Shown: one piece after another, positions 33,025-42,016 of the stretch
Position numbering within the stretch: the first letter of the stretch is position 1
How the letters are laid out: every line of letters starts with the position of its first letter
Translations under genes and position numbers: made by a program
Source of the DNA: Cryomorphaceae bacterium ASP10-05a
GTDB taxonomy: Bacteria > Bacteroidota > Bacteroidia > Flavobacteriales_D > Sanyastnellaceae
Length of the DNA: 42,529 nucleotides
Assembly: GCA_000981645.1 (NCBI GenBank)
Contig: LAQC01000001.1
Location: forward strand, 42,532-85,060
Reading direction: 5' to 3'
Notes under the pieces: model-generated
Seen by the model: the letters and a program-made list of their open reading frames with translations, nothing else
The model's database searches: none
Told to the model about the DNA's origin: nothing

Positions 33025-34525
33025 ATATAAGTTTGAAGAATTCAATCACCAGAATATTCTAGGCGTAGTTATCATTTTCGCGCAGAGTGTGAGAAAAATG
33101 CTGAATGCATACCTGGCATTTTTCGCATATTCTATATTTTCCGATGGCATAGGAAAATATGCTTGGTGGTTTTTTGGAATTTCATTAGTCTTCACTGCTG
33201 TGACTTCAGTGCTCAAGTATAGAAATTTTAGGTTCAAATTGGATGACACCCAACTTGTTTTAAATTCAGGAATCTTCACTAAGGATGTAATGAATATTCC
33301 TCTAGACAGGATTCAAAGTGTGCAAATGCATCAAAACTTTATTCAGCGGATTTTAGGAATTACGGGATTAAAGATAGACACGGCAGGTTCATCATCAGAA
33401 GAACTTGAAATCCCAGCACTAAAGCGGGAAAAAGCCGAATCTCTTTTAGAGCTCTTAAAAGGTAAAATCAGAAATGAGGATCTTCCTAAGAGTGATGAGC
33501 GCAGGGAAGAGTCTTCAGAAGTGCTCGAGAAAAAAAGCTTAAAAGAGACCTTAGTAAACTTAGACTTCAAAGCTATTCTAGTTTTAGCCATTACTGAAAA
33601 TCATATTAGAAATGGGCTTATAGCGGTAGCATTCATTATGGGTTACGCTGGACAATATTTAGATTATTCAGAACAGTTCGTAGTAGATGTTTTTGACGAC
33701 TACGCTCCGGAGTTGGTGGAGAGTGGAATAGCACTCATTATAGTATTTGTCTTTACCTTTTTATTCTTGTCTGTTCTCCTGTCATTTATTCAAGTAATTT
33801 TAAAATTCTTTGACTTTAAGGCAGAAGTGGATGGTCAGTCTTTCTATATATCTTCTGGTTTAATTAAGAGAAATGAGTTTACTATTCCATTAAAGAAGAT
33901 TCAGTTTTTAGAGTGGAAAACTAATTTACTAAGAAAACGTCTAGGGTTCGAGAGTATAAGTATTCATCAAGGAAGAAGTGTAGAATCGGCAGGAAAGAAT
34001 TTATTAGAAATTCCCTCGTGCTATAGTGAGCAGACAGAAAAAGTAATGGAGACATTATATACCGAATTAGTTGACGATGACTACTTCTTTTTACTTCAGC
34101 CTCACACTTATCAACGCGTGTTCAGGGCTCTTGTTCTTAGCCTATTTGGGATTCCTTTTTTCTTAATTGCACTGATAGCTACAGAAGAATTCGTAGTGTT
34201 TAGTGGTTTGTATTTAGTGTATGTATTTGTAATGATAGCGGCAGCAGAAAAGTACTACCAGTCTATTAATTTATGGGTAAATGAGGAGGTTATTATATAT
34301 GAGAGAGGATGGATCTTTCCTAAGAGAACTGTAGTAAAGCTTCATAAATTCCAAACAGTAGAGTTGACCCAAACTGTTTTTCAGGCCAAGAGAAATATTT
34401 GTCATTTAACCTTCTCTACAGCTGCCGGAGGAAGAAGTTTTCGTTTCTTTGATAAAAATGAGATGGAAGAACTACGTGATTTTGTTCTTTATAAAACCGA
34501 GAGCTTCACGGGAAAGTGGATGTGA
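33017..34525 (+). CDS. YdbT-like protein with three bacterial PH domains
   Basis: The 502-residue membrane protein repeats the bPH2 unit three times: FKLDDTQLVLNSGIFTKDVMNIPLDRIQSVQMHQNFIQRILGI (about 75-150), FYISSGLIKRNEFTIPLKKIQFLEWKTNLLRKRLGF (about 275-340) and VNEEVIIYERGWIFPKRTVVKLHKFQTVELTQTVF (about 425-490). Paired hydrophobic helices precede each unit. This is the YdbT layout. It forms a coupled pair with the preceding YdbS-like gene. Confidence 0.88.
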   Translation: MSEYKFEEFNHQNILGVVIIFAQSVRKMLNAYLAFFAYSIFSDGIGKYAWWFFGISLVFTAVTSVLKYRNFRFKLDDTQLVLNSGIFTKDVMNIPLDRIQSVQMHQNFIQRILGITGLKIDTAGSSSEELEIPALKREKAESLLELLKGKIRNEDLPKSDERREESSEVLEKKSLKETLVNLDFKAILVLAITENHIRNGLIAVAFIMGYAGQYLDYSEQFVVDVFDDYAPELVESGIALIIVFVFTFLFLSVLLSFIQVILKFFDFKAEVDGQSFYISSGLIKRNEFTIPLKKIQFLEWKTNLLRKRLGFESISIHQGRSVESAGKNLLEIPSCYSEQTEKVMETLYTELVDDDYFFLLQPHTYQRVFRALVLSLFGIPFFLIALIATEEFVVFSGLYLVYVFVMIAAAEKYYQSINLWVNEEVIIYERGWIFPKRTVVKLHKFQTVELTQTVFQAKRNICHLTFSTAAGGRSFRFFDKNEMEELRDFVLYKTESFTGKWM

Positions 34526-34549
34526 AAATTGAATTAAACAACTAAAGAA

Positions 34550-35995
34550 TTGCAACGCACATTTCTGTCAAATCTGTTTCTTCTTATCCTCATTAATTTA
34601 TTAGTGAAGCCTATATGGGTATTGGTGATAGATGTAAAAGTACAGAATACGTTAGGGCCTGAGGCTTATGGCGATTTCTTTTCATTACTCAACTTCGCCT
34701 TTTTGTTTTCAGTGGTATTGGATTTTGGACTAAACAACTTCAACAATAGGAGACTAGCTCAAAACCCAGAAATAGCCTCCAAGGTCTTACCTCATACTGG
34801 ATTAATAAAACTTTTTTTAGGAGTAGGCTTTATGGCCACCGTTTATTTGTTTTCATTTCTTCTCGGGTATTCGGTAGAAGAAAGGAATCTCTTAGGCGCT
34901 ATTACGGTAATGCTTATTCTACAGTCTGTTCTTATTTTTCTTAGAACTAATCTAAGTGGAATACAGTGGTACCGCGCTGATGTTTTGGTCTCAGCCCTAG
35001 ACAAAGCCCTTATGATTATCATCATAGGATCTATGGTTTTTGGAAGTGTTTTAGAAACAGAATTCAACATCTATCAGTTTATCTATGGGCAGTGTGCAGC
35101 TTATCTCATAGCATCTATAGTAGTACTCATCCTGTTAGTTATTAGAATAAAGAAATTCAGTTTTAGCTTTAAGAGGGCAGAGATCCTGCACACATTTAAA
35201 TCTAGTTTGCCTTTTGCGCTACTTACTTTTTTAATGCTTATTTATTTTAAAATTGATGCAGTAATGATAGAAAGAATGTTGCCAGACGGTGATTTGCAAA
35301 CTGGATATTACGCCCAAGCCTATAAATTGTTGGATGCTTCAGTGATGTTTGCTTTGCTTTTTTCTACACTACTTCTGCCCATGTTTTCCAATATGATTTC
35401 TAAAAATGAGTCAGTTGTACTCTTGGTCAAGCTAAGCTCCAAATTAATGCTTATTCCTGCGTTTATAGGAGTAGTAATACTCTGTTCAGTGGGAGATGAA
35501 TTGTTGCCATTAATGTTTGAAACGGGCAGTGCGTATTCCTCTGAGATATTTCCTTATTTAATCATAACATTAATTCCTTTAGGAGCGAGCTATGTTTTTG
35601 GAACCCTAATAACCGCAGAAGGTGATATGAGATTTTTAAATAAGATAGCGGTGTTGGCCATTTTAGTGAATGTAGCCATGAATGGAATTCTAATTCGAGA
35701 ATACGGTATACTTGGAGCGGCTGTGGCTACACTTGTTACCCAAACGCTAGTCTCGTTGATACAATGGAGGTGTGCAGCAGTTAAATTTAAGATTTCCTAT
35801 GAATTAGCCCATTTACTCAGGGTAACCATTTTTGTGGTTGGGCTGGTTATGTCGTCCTTTCTCATTAAATACATTGATGCAGATTGGAAAGTAGAATCTT
35901 TTGTACTGCTTACAGTAGGGGTGATTTTAACTTTAAGCCTAAGGTTGATTAAAAAATCTGACTTTACGGCACTTAAGAATTACCAGAAATCTTAA
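34550..35995 (+). CDS. Polysaccharide flippase (Wzx/MATE-like, MOP superfamily)
   Basis: The 481-residue protein has about 12-14 helices and begins FLSNLFLLILINLLVKPIWVLVIDVKVQNTLGPEAYGDFFSLLNFAFLFS, the usual start of oligosaccharide flippases. It would move a lipid-linked glycan or teichuronic-type polymer across the inner membrane. The start is TTG, because the frame is closed upstream at 34535 and no ATG fits. That TTG forms part of the word TTGCAACGC. No glycosyltransferases adjoin it, so the polymer is unknown. The 3' end overlaps the convergent histidine kinase gene by 23 bases. Confidence 0.85.
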   Translation: MQRTFLSNLFLLILINLLVKPIWVLVIDVKVQNTLGPEAYGDFFSLLNFAFLFSVVLDFGLNNFNNRRLAQNPEIASKVLPHTGLIKLFLGVGFMATVYLFSFLLGYSVEERNLLGAITVMLILQSVLIFLRTNLSGIQWYRADVLVSALDKALMIIIIGSMVFGSVLETEFNIYQFIYGQCAAYLIASIVVLILLVIRIKKFSFSFKRAEILHTFKSSLPFALLTFLMLIYFKIDAVMIERMLPDGDLQTGYYAQAYKLLDASVMFALLFSTLLLPMFSNMISKNESVVLLVKLSSKLMLIPAFIGVVILCSVGDELLPLMFETGSAYSSEIFPYLIITLIPLGASYVFGTLITAEGDMRFLNKIAVLAILVNVAMNGILIREYGILGAAVATLVTQTLVSLIQWRCAAVKFKISYELAHLLRVTIFVVGLVMSSFLIKYIDADWKVESFVLLTVGVILTLSLRLIKKSDFTALKNYQKS

Positions 35996-37361
35996 GTGTA
36001 AAACAAATAGTAATTCCGCCATCCTTATTGTTGTAAGCCTTGTAATTGGAATTATGTAAGTCTAAAACTCCGCGCACAATGGCTAATCCCAAACCAGTAC
36101 CGCTTTTCTTGTTGCGGCCCCTATAGACTCTGTCGAATAGTTCGGGAATATCTTCTTCAGGAATTCCGACACCATTGTCAGCCACCTCTACTAAAACGTG
36201 ACTACCCTCGACTTTAGCAGATAGCTCTATCCAGCTTCCAGAAGGGCAGTATTTGACAGCATTCGATAGTAAATTCTGAAGAACACGATCTATTAAAGCT
36301 ACATCTGCAATTACACTAGGCGTTGACGGGGAAATATCGTGTTTTAAAGTGATTCCAGCTTGTTCTGCATCTATCTGTAATCCGAGTAAAGTATCATGAG
36401 CCAGTTCACCTATGTTAAAACTATGAAGCTTTAACTTTCGGTCTTTGCTCTCTAGTCTCGATAACTCGAAAAGTTCATCTACAAGCCGTTTTAATTTTTG
36501 AGCGCTGTTGAGAGTAACATTTAAATATTTGGTCCTGTCTTCCTCAGAAAGCTTTAATTCAGGCATAAGGAGCGTTTCTACGTAACCTTGAATAGAAGAT
36601 AAAGGTGTTCTTAAATCATGAGACACATTGGCTATTAACTCTTTTCTGTATATAGCCAGCTCCTTTTCAGCTTCCTGTATTTTCTCTTGTTGGCGTAGCA
36701 ATGTTGTTATGCTGAAGTAAATAAGAATGGCTACAGTTCCTACTATGAGCAGCGTAATAAGTATGTTAGAGTAGAGACTGCTCAGGGCTTTATCTCTAAA
36801 TTTATCAAACTCAACATCCACCTGAACCAAGCCTATTGGCGTGGTGTGGTCTGATTTTCTAATAGCGCAAAATGCTGAAAGCCAAGTTCCTTTCTCACTC
36901 GTGTAAGGCCTTACTGTGCCGGAGGATTTATAATTGTCCAGTAGTTTTTGAGGGAACTTCTCGAAATGATGCATCCAGTAGGGCTCATCTGAACTGGTTA
37001 CACCAAAATGAAATTTCTCATCTCCAGGATGAAACATCAGCGTGTAAATGGGAGTTGTAATCCCATTTATTTCAGCAGACATTTTTAATTTTTCATGTAT
37101 GCTTTTGTACACGCTATCCTGATCCGAATGCGTGATGTCTCCTTTGTTTGGGTAATGCTTGTAAAGGTGGGCTAACTCATCACCATCAATTTGGGAAGCC
37201 AGTGTACTCGAAATAGCTTTTAATCTTCCTAAAGTTTCGTGTTCGTAGACTTGCTGCTGAGACTTAAAGCTGATATATGTTATTATAGCAGAGATTCCTA
37301 TGATAGAAATCAGCGTAAGTAACAGAATGCCGTTTTTGAGACTAGAGAAAAATTTATTCAT
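35973..37361 (-). CDS. Sensor histidine kinase
   Basis: This is a membrane sensor of 462 residues. I start at ATG 37361 because the ORF-track start is a TTG one codon earlier. Helix 1 (NGILLLTLISIIGISAIITYI) and helix 2 (ILITLLIVGTVAILIYFSITTLL) flank a ~160-residue extracytoplasmic sensor that resembles a Cache/PDC domain (IYTLMFHPGDEKFHFGVTSSDE). The kinase core has an H box (ANVSHDLRTPLSSIQGY), N box (LLSNAVKYC), G1 (DNGVGIP) and G2 (GTGLGLAIVRGVLDLH). No HAMP domain is obvious. It follows its response regulator on the minus strand after 55 bases. The stimulus is unknown. Confidence 0.92.
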   Translation of the reverse strand: MNKFFSSLKNGILLLTLISIIGISAIITYISFKSQQQVYEHETLGRLKAISSTLASQIDGDELAHLYKHYPNKGDITHSDQDSVYKSIHEKLKMSAEINGITTPIYTLMFHPGDEKFHFGVTSSDEPYWMHHFEKFPQKLLDNYKSSGTVRPYTSEKGTWLSAFCAIRKSDHTTPIGLVQVDVEFDKFRDKALSSLYSNILITLLIVGTVAILIYFSITTLLRQQEKIQEAEKELAIYRKELIANVSHDLRTPLSSIQGYVETLLMPELKLSEEDRTKYLNVTLNSAQKLKRLVDELFELSRLESKDRKLKLHSFNIGELAHDTLLGLQIDAEQAGITLKHDISPSTPSVIADVALIDRVLQNLLSNAVKYCPSGSWIELSAKVEGSHVLVEVADNGVGIPEEDIPELFDRVYRGRNKKSGTGLGLAIVRGVLDLHNSNYKAYNNKDGGITICFTLKISGNS

Positions 37362-37416
37362 CAATATACTTGTGCCCTTAACAAAGGGAATTTGTAAAAA
37401 CTATTTTTTCAACAAG

Positions 37417-38112
37417 TTATTCGAAATCATTAAATCGGTAACCCACGCCCCAAGTAGTAAGCACATATTCAGGTGTATTTGGGTCTTTTTCCACTTTACT
37501 CCTTAATCTGTTGATGTGACTATTTACCGTATGGTCATAACCATCAAAGTCATAGCTCCAGATCTGATTTAAAAGATCTTTTCTACTATATGTAACTCCA
37601 GGGTTACTCATTAACAAATGAAGTAAATCAAACTCTTTAGGAGTAAGTTCTACTCTATTCTCTCCGATAGTTACTTTTCTTTTTTTCTTGTCTACTAATA
37701 GATCTCTAAATACTAATTCTTTGTGATCCTCAGTTTCAGATTTTTGAATGTCCGCTCTCCTCACCATAGCACTTACTCTTGCAGTGAGCTCTTTAACACT
37801 AAACGGTTTAGTCATATAATCGTCAGCCCCGATGTTTAATCCCAAAATTTTATCGTCTTCTTCAGAATTAGCAGTAAGCATGAGGATAGGCTTGTTGACT
37901 TCCTTAGCTCGTACCTTCTGGCAAACTTCTATTCCACTTAATCCAGGCAGGTTTAAATCAAGAATCATAATGTCCCATGGGTTACTAATAGCATATGAAT
38001 AACCAATCTTACCATTGTCAAAATGCGTTACACGATGCCCCAGACTCTTTAGGTGTAGAGTTATTAATTCAGCTATATCATGCTCATCTTCTATAATCAG
38101 AATGTCCTTCAT
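37417..38112 (-). CDS. OmpR/PhoB-family response regulator
   Basis: The 231-residue protein has a receiver domain (ILIIEDEHDIAELI, phospho-acceptor Asp52 in MILDLNLPGLSG, Thr in MLTAN, Lys in YMTKPFSVKEL). A C-terminal winged helix follows (LTPKEFDLLHLLMSNPGVTYSRKDLLNQIW, HTVNSHINRLRSKVE, TTWGVGYRF). It is the first gene of the two-component pair and is divergent from the S8 protease gene. The shared 140-base upstream region could hold its own binding sites, but no direct repeat is clear enough to call. Confidence 0.94.
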   Translation of the reverse strand: MKDILIIEDEHDIAELITLHLKSLGHRVTHFDNGKIGYSYAISNPWDIMILDLNLPGLSGIEVCQKVRAKEVNKPILMLTANSEEDDKILGLNIGADDYMTKPFSVKELTARVSAMVRRADIQKSETEDHKELVFRDLLVDKKKRKVTIGENRVELTPKEFDLLHLLMSNPGVTYSRKDLLNQIWSYDFDGYDHTVNSHINRLRSKVEKDPNTPEYVLTTWGVGYRFNDFE

Positions 38113-38221
38113 GTTCGTTTTTTGTACAAATTTCGACTATAACAGCCTTAAACTATCACAAGTAAAAAACATTAATAGGTCATATCTGCTCTGTTTCACA
38201 GTTTTTAAGAAAGTATGGCCG

Positions 38222-38229
38222 TATCTTCG
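38222..38229 (+). promoter_or_regulatory. Possible -7 element for the S8 protease
   Basis: TATCTTCG is one mismatch from TAnnTTTG and lies 12 bases before ATG 38242 and 24 before ATG 38254. It argues against the ORF-track start at 38215. Confidence 0.35.
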
Positions 38230-38253
38230 CATCCGTTTTTAATGAAAATTGAT

Positions 38254-39834
38254 ATGAGAAAAATAATTGTACTTATTCTTGGCTTGGGCTTATCCGTCTT
38301 AGCATTTGGACAAAACCCAGATGCACCTGTGAATTGGCATCTCAAAGATCAAGCTTCAGATCAGCTTCAAGGGGTTAGTGTAGAGAAAAGTTATACAGAA
38401 TTATTAAGCGGAAAAGAAAAACGTGAGGTGGTAGTAGCCATACTGGATAGTGGAGTAGATATTTACCATGAAGATTTAAAAGGAGCCATTTGGGTAAATG
38501 AAAATGAAATTTCAGGAAACGGAATTGATGACGATAAGAACGGTTATATCGATGACGTAAACGGATGGAGTTTCATAGGAGGGGCTGAAGGAGATGTTGA
38601 GTTTGATAACCTCGAGTTCACTAGAATCTTTATTGACTTGAATAAAAAGTTTGTCGGAAAAACTGAAAAAACGATAGATAAGAAAAATAAAAAAGAATTT
38701 GAGCGATACTTAGTCTTTAAAAAGCAGTTTGACGATAGACTTTCCGAAGCTGAAGCAGCGTACAATGAGTTTATGCAAGTGTACATGGCTTATGAACAAG
38801 CCCAAGCATTAATGCAAGAGCTTACTAGAAAGGGAAACCCCACTATCGAAGAAATAAGTAATGTAGAAACTTCCAATGAGATGGAAGAAGCATTTAAAGG
38901 ATTTGTACTAGAGGTTAAAACGACAGGAGCAGAGAGTCAGTTGGAGGAGGGAAAAGCCCATTTCGAGAACACGCTAAAATATATGTACAATCTAGATTTT
39001 GACTCTAGACATATAGTAGGTGATAATTATGCTGATACCTCAGAAAAGAACTACGGAAATAATAATGTAAAAGGACCGGAGAGTACACATGGAACTCATG
39101 TAGCGGGAATAGTATCGGCCCTCAGAGATAATGGAATGGGAGCGCAAGGAATAAATGATTCTAATGTAAAAATAATGAGTGTAAGAGTCGTTCCTAATGG
39201 TGACGAGAGAGATAAAGATGTGGCCAATGCTATTCGTTATGCAGCTGATAATGGAGCTGATATTATTAATATGAGTTTCGGGAAGAGTTACTCTCCACAG
39301 AAGTCTGTAGTAGACGAAGCAGTGGCTTATGCCTCTTCTAAAGGGGTGTTATTAATTCATGCTGCGGGTAATTCAAGTAAAAACATCGACAACAAGGATA
39401 ACTTTCCAAACAAGAAACCACTGAAAGGAAAATGTGTTAAGTCATGGATTGAAGTAGGAAGTTCTACATGGACCCCTGCCGAGCTTATGATTAGTGACTT
39501 TTCGAATTATGGAAAGAAGAGCGTAGATATTTTCGCTCCAGGAAGTGATATATACAGTACTACCCCAGAAAATGAATATAAAATGTTAAGTGGGACTAGT
39601 ATGGCTGCTCCCGTGGTAACTGGTGTAGCCGCATTAGTGATGACTTACTATCCGGAGTTAACAGCTCAGGAGGTGAAAGACATTCTTATCAACTCTGCTG
39701 CTGATTTTAAGAAACTGCGTGTAGATATCCCTGGAGAGAGCCAAGAATTGGTTAAATTCAAAAAGTTAGGAAAGAACGGAGGAGTAGTGAATGCTTATAA
39801 TGCTATTAGGTTAGCTCAAGAAAAAAAACAGTGA
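38254..39834 (+). CDS. Exported subtilisin-like (S8 family) serine protease
   Basis: I start at ATG 38254 (MRKIIVLILGLGLSVLAFGQ signal peptide); ATG 38242 is an alternative. The catalytic triad is intact: Asp in VVAILDSGVDIYHED, His in STHGTHVAGIVSA, Ser in LSGTSMAAPVVTGVAALVM. The oxyanion Asn region is HAAGNSSKNID. Between the Asp and His blocks lies an insert of about 170 residues rich in Lys/Glu and helical (KTEKTIDKKNKKEFERYLVFKK), typical of Bacteroidota members of this family. No T9SS domain is present at the C-terminus, so it is probably periplasmic. The RluA-like gene overlaps its stop by 4 bases (GTGA). Confidence 0.92.
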   Translation: MRKIIVLILGLGLSVLAFGQNPDAPVNWHLKDQASDQLQGVSVEKSYTELLSGKEKREVVVAILDSGVDIYHEDLKGAIWVNENEISGNGIDDDKNGYIDDVNGWSFIGGAEGDVEFDNLEFTRIFIDLNKKFVGKTEKTIDKKNKKEFERYLVFKKQFDDRLSEAEAAYNEFMQVYMAYEQAQALMQELTRKGNPTIEEISNVETSNEMEEAFKGFVLEVKTTGAESQLEEGKAHFENTLKYMYNLDFDSRHIVGDNYADTSEKNYGNNNVKGPESTHGTHVAGIVSALRDNGMGAQGINDSNVKIMSVRVVPNGDERDKDVANAIRYAADNGADIINMSFGKSYSPQKSVVDEAVAYASSKGVLLIHAAGNSSKNIDNKDNFPNKKPLKGKCVKSWIEVGSSTWTPAELMISDFSNYGKKSVDIFAPGSDIYSTTPENEYKMLSGTSMAAPVVTGVAALVMTYYPELTAQEVKDILINSAADFKKLRVDIPGESQELVKFKKLGKNGGVVNAYNAIRLAQEKKQ

Positions 39835-40682
39835 AATTTACATCAGAAAAAGACATATCCTTACTAGAGTTAGTTAAGGCTAAAATGGGTTTCGTTTCGA
39901 ATACGAAAGCTCGAAACGTTATTAAAGCTGGTCAAATTATGGTTAGTGGGAAGGTGGTTAAAATCCCTTCTACAGTCATTAAGCCTGGAACAGAAGTAGA
40001 ACTAGTAAAGAGGGTGAAGAGTAAAAGGGTCCTAAAGGAAGAGCCTATTCTAAAGCATAGGATACTATTTGAAGACGAGAATCTTCTTGCAGTTGATAAG
40101 AGAACGGGCTTAATAGGAAAATCATCTAATGGAAACCTAAGGACTTTGTTTACTGATGTCCAGTACTACTTAAAAGGAAAGGGTATTGACACTTGTTTCA
40201 TGGTAAATAAGGTAGACAAGAAGGAATCGGGAATTGTGGTGTTCGCTAAGGAGTTAGGACTTTATAAGGAACTGTCTGATAATTGGAAAAATTATACTAA
40301 GAGACACTACGTAGTTATTCCTGGTGGCATGGTAGATGAAAAAGGAAACTTAGAAGATACGTTTCATGAGAATGATATAGGGCTTCTTCTTCCTGGTAAG
40401 GGAAAGAAAACCATGGAGGTTTCTCTTGATTATAGGGTGATGAAGACGAATGGCCAGTTTACTGTAATTAGAGTAGAAGAAAAAAGTTCTCACAAGAACC
40501 AGATTCGAGCTATGTTTTCTCTTTTGAAGAATCCTATTTTAGGGGATGATAAATACCGTTCTGAGTACAAGTATGAGAAAGGGATGGCGGCTCATTTTTT
40601 CTCTATAAAGTTCCCCTATAATGATGACGAATTAGAGATAAAAACACCTATCCCTAAACCATTTTTAAAGTTGGCTAGGTAG
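39831..40682 (+). CDS. RluA-family RNA pseudouridine synthase with S4 domain, atypical active-site motif
   Basis: Residues about 1-60 are an S4 RNA-binding domain (LLELVKAKMGFVSNTKARNVIKAGQIMVSGKVV). The rest is the RluA catalytic fold (HRILFEDENLLAVDKRTGL ... KNQIRAMFSLLKNPILGDDKY). The usual HRLDxxTSG motif reads NKVDKKESGIVVFAK. The catalytic Asp is kept but His, Arg and Leu before it are all changed, and KPxG is changed to KRTG. It may be active on an unusual target or have reduced activity. The start is GTG, overlapping the S8 protease stop as GTGA, so translation is coupled. Confidence 0.85.
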   Translation: MKFTSEKDISLLELVKAKMGFVSNTKARNVIKAGQIMVSGKVVKIPSTVIKPGTEVELVKRVKSKRVLKEEPILKHRILFEDENLLAVDKRTGLIGKSSNGNLRTLFTDVQYYLKGKGIDTCFMVNKVDKKESGIVVFAKELGLYKELSDNWKNYTKRHYVVIPGGMVDEKGNLEDTFHENDIGLLLPGKGKKTMEVSLDYRVMKTNGQFTVIRVEEKSSHKNQIRAMFSLLKNPILGDDKYRSEYKYEKGMAAHFFSIKFPYNDDELEIKTPIPKPFLKLAR

Positions 40683-40690
40683 GATAAGCA

Positions 40691-41167
40691 TTACCCCTTT
40701 TTAAGGAGGGCTATAATGCCTTCATTTCCTTGAATCATGGCATGATCCATAGCGGAGTTTCCTTTAGAATCCTTTATAGAAGAGTCAGCTCTATTTTTAA
40801 GTAAGAGCTCGATGAGATCCAGCTGGCCAAATGTTACTGCGTAAATAAGTGCAGTAGCTCCCATGGAATTCACTGAATTTAAATCAGCACCGCTCTCTAT
40901 GAGTAAGCGAGCGATATCTATATACCCTTTAAAACATACGCCCATGAGCGCAGTGTTTCCTGAAGAATCCTTAGCGTTTAAATCTGTTCCCTTCTCTAGG
41001 AGTATTTTAGAAATCTCTAAGCGGTTATAATAGGTAGCCAGAATTAGAGGAGTAGAACCCCTCGTATCTCTTACTTCTAATAAACTAGAATCTGCAGATA
41101 ATATATCGGCGACTTTGGCAGAGTTTCCTTCTCTTATGGAATTGAATAAAGATTCTGTTGTACTCAT
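40691..41167 (-). CDS. Ankyrin repeat protein
   Basis: The 158-residue protein is made of about four to five ankyrin repeats (GSTPLILATYYNRLEISKILLEKGTDLN, GNTALMGVCFKGYIDIARLLIESGADLN, GATALIYAVTFGQLDLIELLLKN). There is no signal peptide, so it is probably cytoplasmic. Ankyrin repeats bind protein partners; none is indicated here. It is convergent with the RluA-like gene with a gap of 8 bases and no visible terminator. A well-placed -33/-7 pair lies upstream. Confidence 0.92.
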   Translation of the reverse strand: MSTTESLFNSIREGNSAKVADILSADSSLLEVRDTRGSTPLILATYYNRLEISKILLEKGTDLNAKDSSGNTALMGVCFKGYIDIARLLIESGADLNSVNSMGATALIYAVTFGQLDLIELLLKNRADSSIKDSKGNSAMDHAMIQGNEGIIALLKKG

Positions 41168-41174
41168 GGTTACG

Positions 41175-41203
41175 CAATGTTAATGAAAATTCCGTTTATC
41201 CAA
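41175..41203 (-). promoter_or_regulatory. Candidate -33/-7 promoter for the ankyrin gene
   Basis: On the minus strand TTG (41201-41203), an 18-base spacer and TAACATTG (41175-41182) fit the Bacteroidota arrangement TTG-N17-23-TAnnTTTG with one mismatch in the -7 box. It ends 7 bases before the ATG. Confidence 0.5.
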
Positions 41204-41624
41204 GCTGACGAAGCGCTAAATACTATTAACCATAAAGAGTATTCCCCTTTTTTCTAGTATTGGTTAACTCATGACCGAGAGAAGGAGAGGATGTTGATAA
41301 ATGTTGGTTTTAAGAGTGCTCATGATCTTCGCAGAGGTTTAACTGCTTAGAATTGTGTGCAATTTGGTAGTGTTGTGCCTGGCGTTAACTGAGGTGATTC
41401 AGAAGACTTGCCGTCAGAAACAGAGGCAGTTAAAGTTTGATGCGCCAATATTGTTAGAATAAATTTTATTACTTTTGTGAAGTATTTCGAACCTTATCAA
41501 AGGTACCAACCGAGTGAAGACACCACGGTGGTAAAATAATATGGACCTCAAGTCAAAATGAACGATAATTTCTTATTGCCTTTTCGAGATATAAATAACG
41601 ATTTTTTAATTAATTCTTATTTGT
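41204..41624. other. Gene-free stretch before the right-end cassette
   Basis: About 420 bases without a credible gene. The only short ORF (about 50 codons from 41560) has no recognisable features and overlaps the next gene. A small odd palindrome ACCACGGTGGT lies at about 41522-41532. Sequence style differs from neighbours, with scattered GC-rich words in AT-rich DNA, which suggests inserted or decayed DNA. Confidence 0.5.
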
Positions 41625-41987
41625 ATGATATCTGTAATTTACCTTTCTTTAAAAGACCTAGATCCAAAAATTCTAGAAGCACAAGTCTTAACATTAAAAG
41701 AAACCTCAATCAAAATTCATGAATTGAATTTAGACGATGGAATATACTTAATTCGAGTTTTACATTTTAGTCTAAATACCTTAATCGATTTCTCAAAATC
41801 AAAAGATTACCAACTCCTGTATTTTGCGCGCAACAAGAAGTTTATTGGTGCTGGTTATGCCATCAATAACGCTGACGGTGACTTCTTAATTCAAACACAA
41901 GCAAAATGGGCAATGATAGTGCCATTTGAAATATCGTGGCATCAGGATTTACTCAACAAAATCGAAAAACTAAAATTCGCTAGTTAA
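41625..41987 (+). CDS. Unrecognised small protein (120 aa)
   Basis: I do not recognise it. It has no signal peptide or membrane helix. The predicted pattern is mixed alpha/beta: MISVIYLSLKDLDPKILEAQV, YLIRVLHFSLNTLIDFSK, YQLLYFARNKKFIGAGYAINN, then WAMIVPFEISWHQDLLNKIEKL. It precedes another unknown small gene by 29 bases on the same strand. The region is flanked by long non-coding sequence, unlike the compact core genes. A cassette-type accessory gene is the best reading; the start at ATG 41625 is not proven. Confidence 0.6.
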   Translation: MISVIYLSLKDLDPKILEAQVLTLKETSIKIHELNLDDGIYLIRVLHFSLNTLIDFSKSKDYQLLYFARNKKFIGAGYAINNADGDFLIQTQAKWAMIVPFEISWHQDLLNKIEKLKFAS

Positions 41988-42016
41988 ATTTTTTCTTATT
42001 CTTAAAAAACATTCTT

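Noticed and set aside
41330-41420. Integron attC-like arms (GTTTAAC ... GTTAAC)
   Set aside because: The right arm does not fit GTTRRRY and the flanks do not fold as the paired arms of an attC site.
41560-41712. Short ORF of about 50 codons before the 120-residue gene
   Set aside because: It overlaps the next gene in another frame and shows no coding features.
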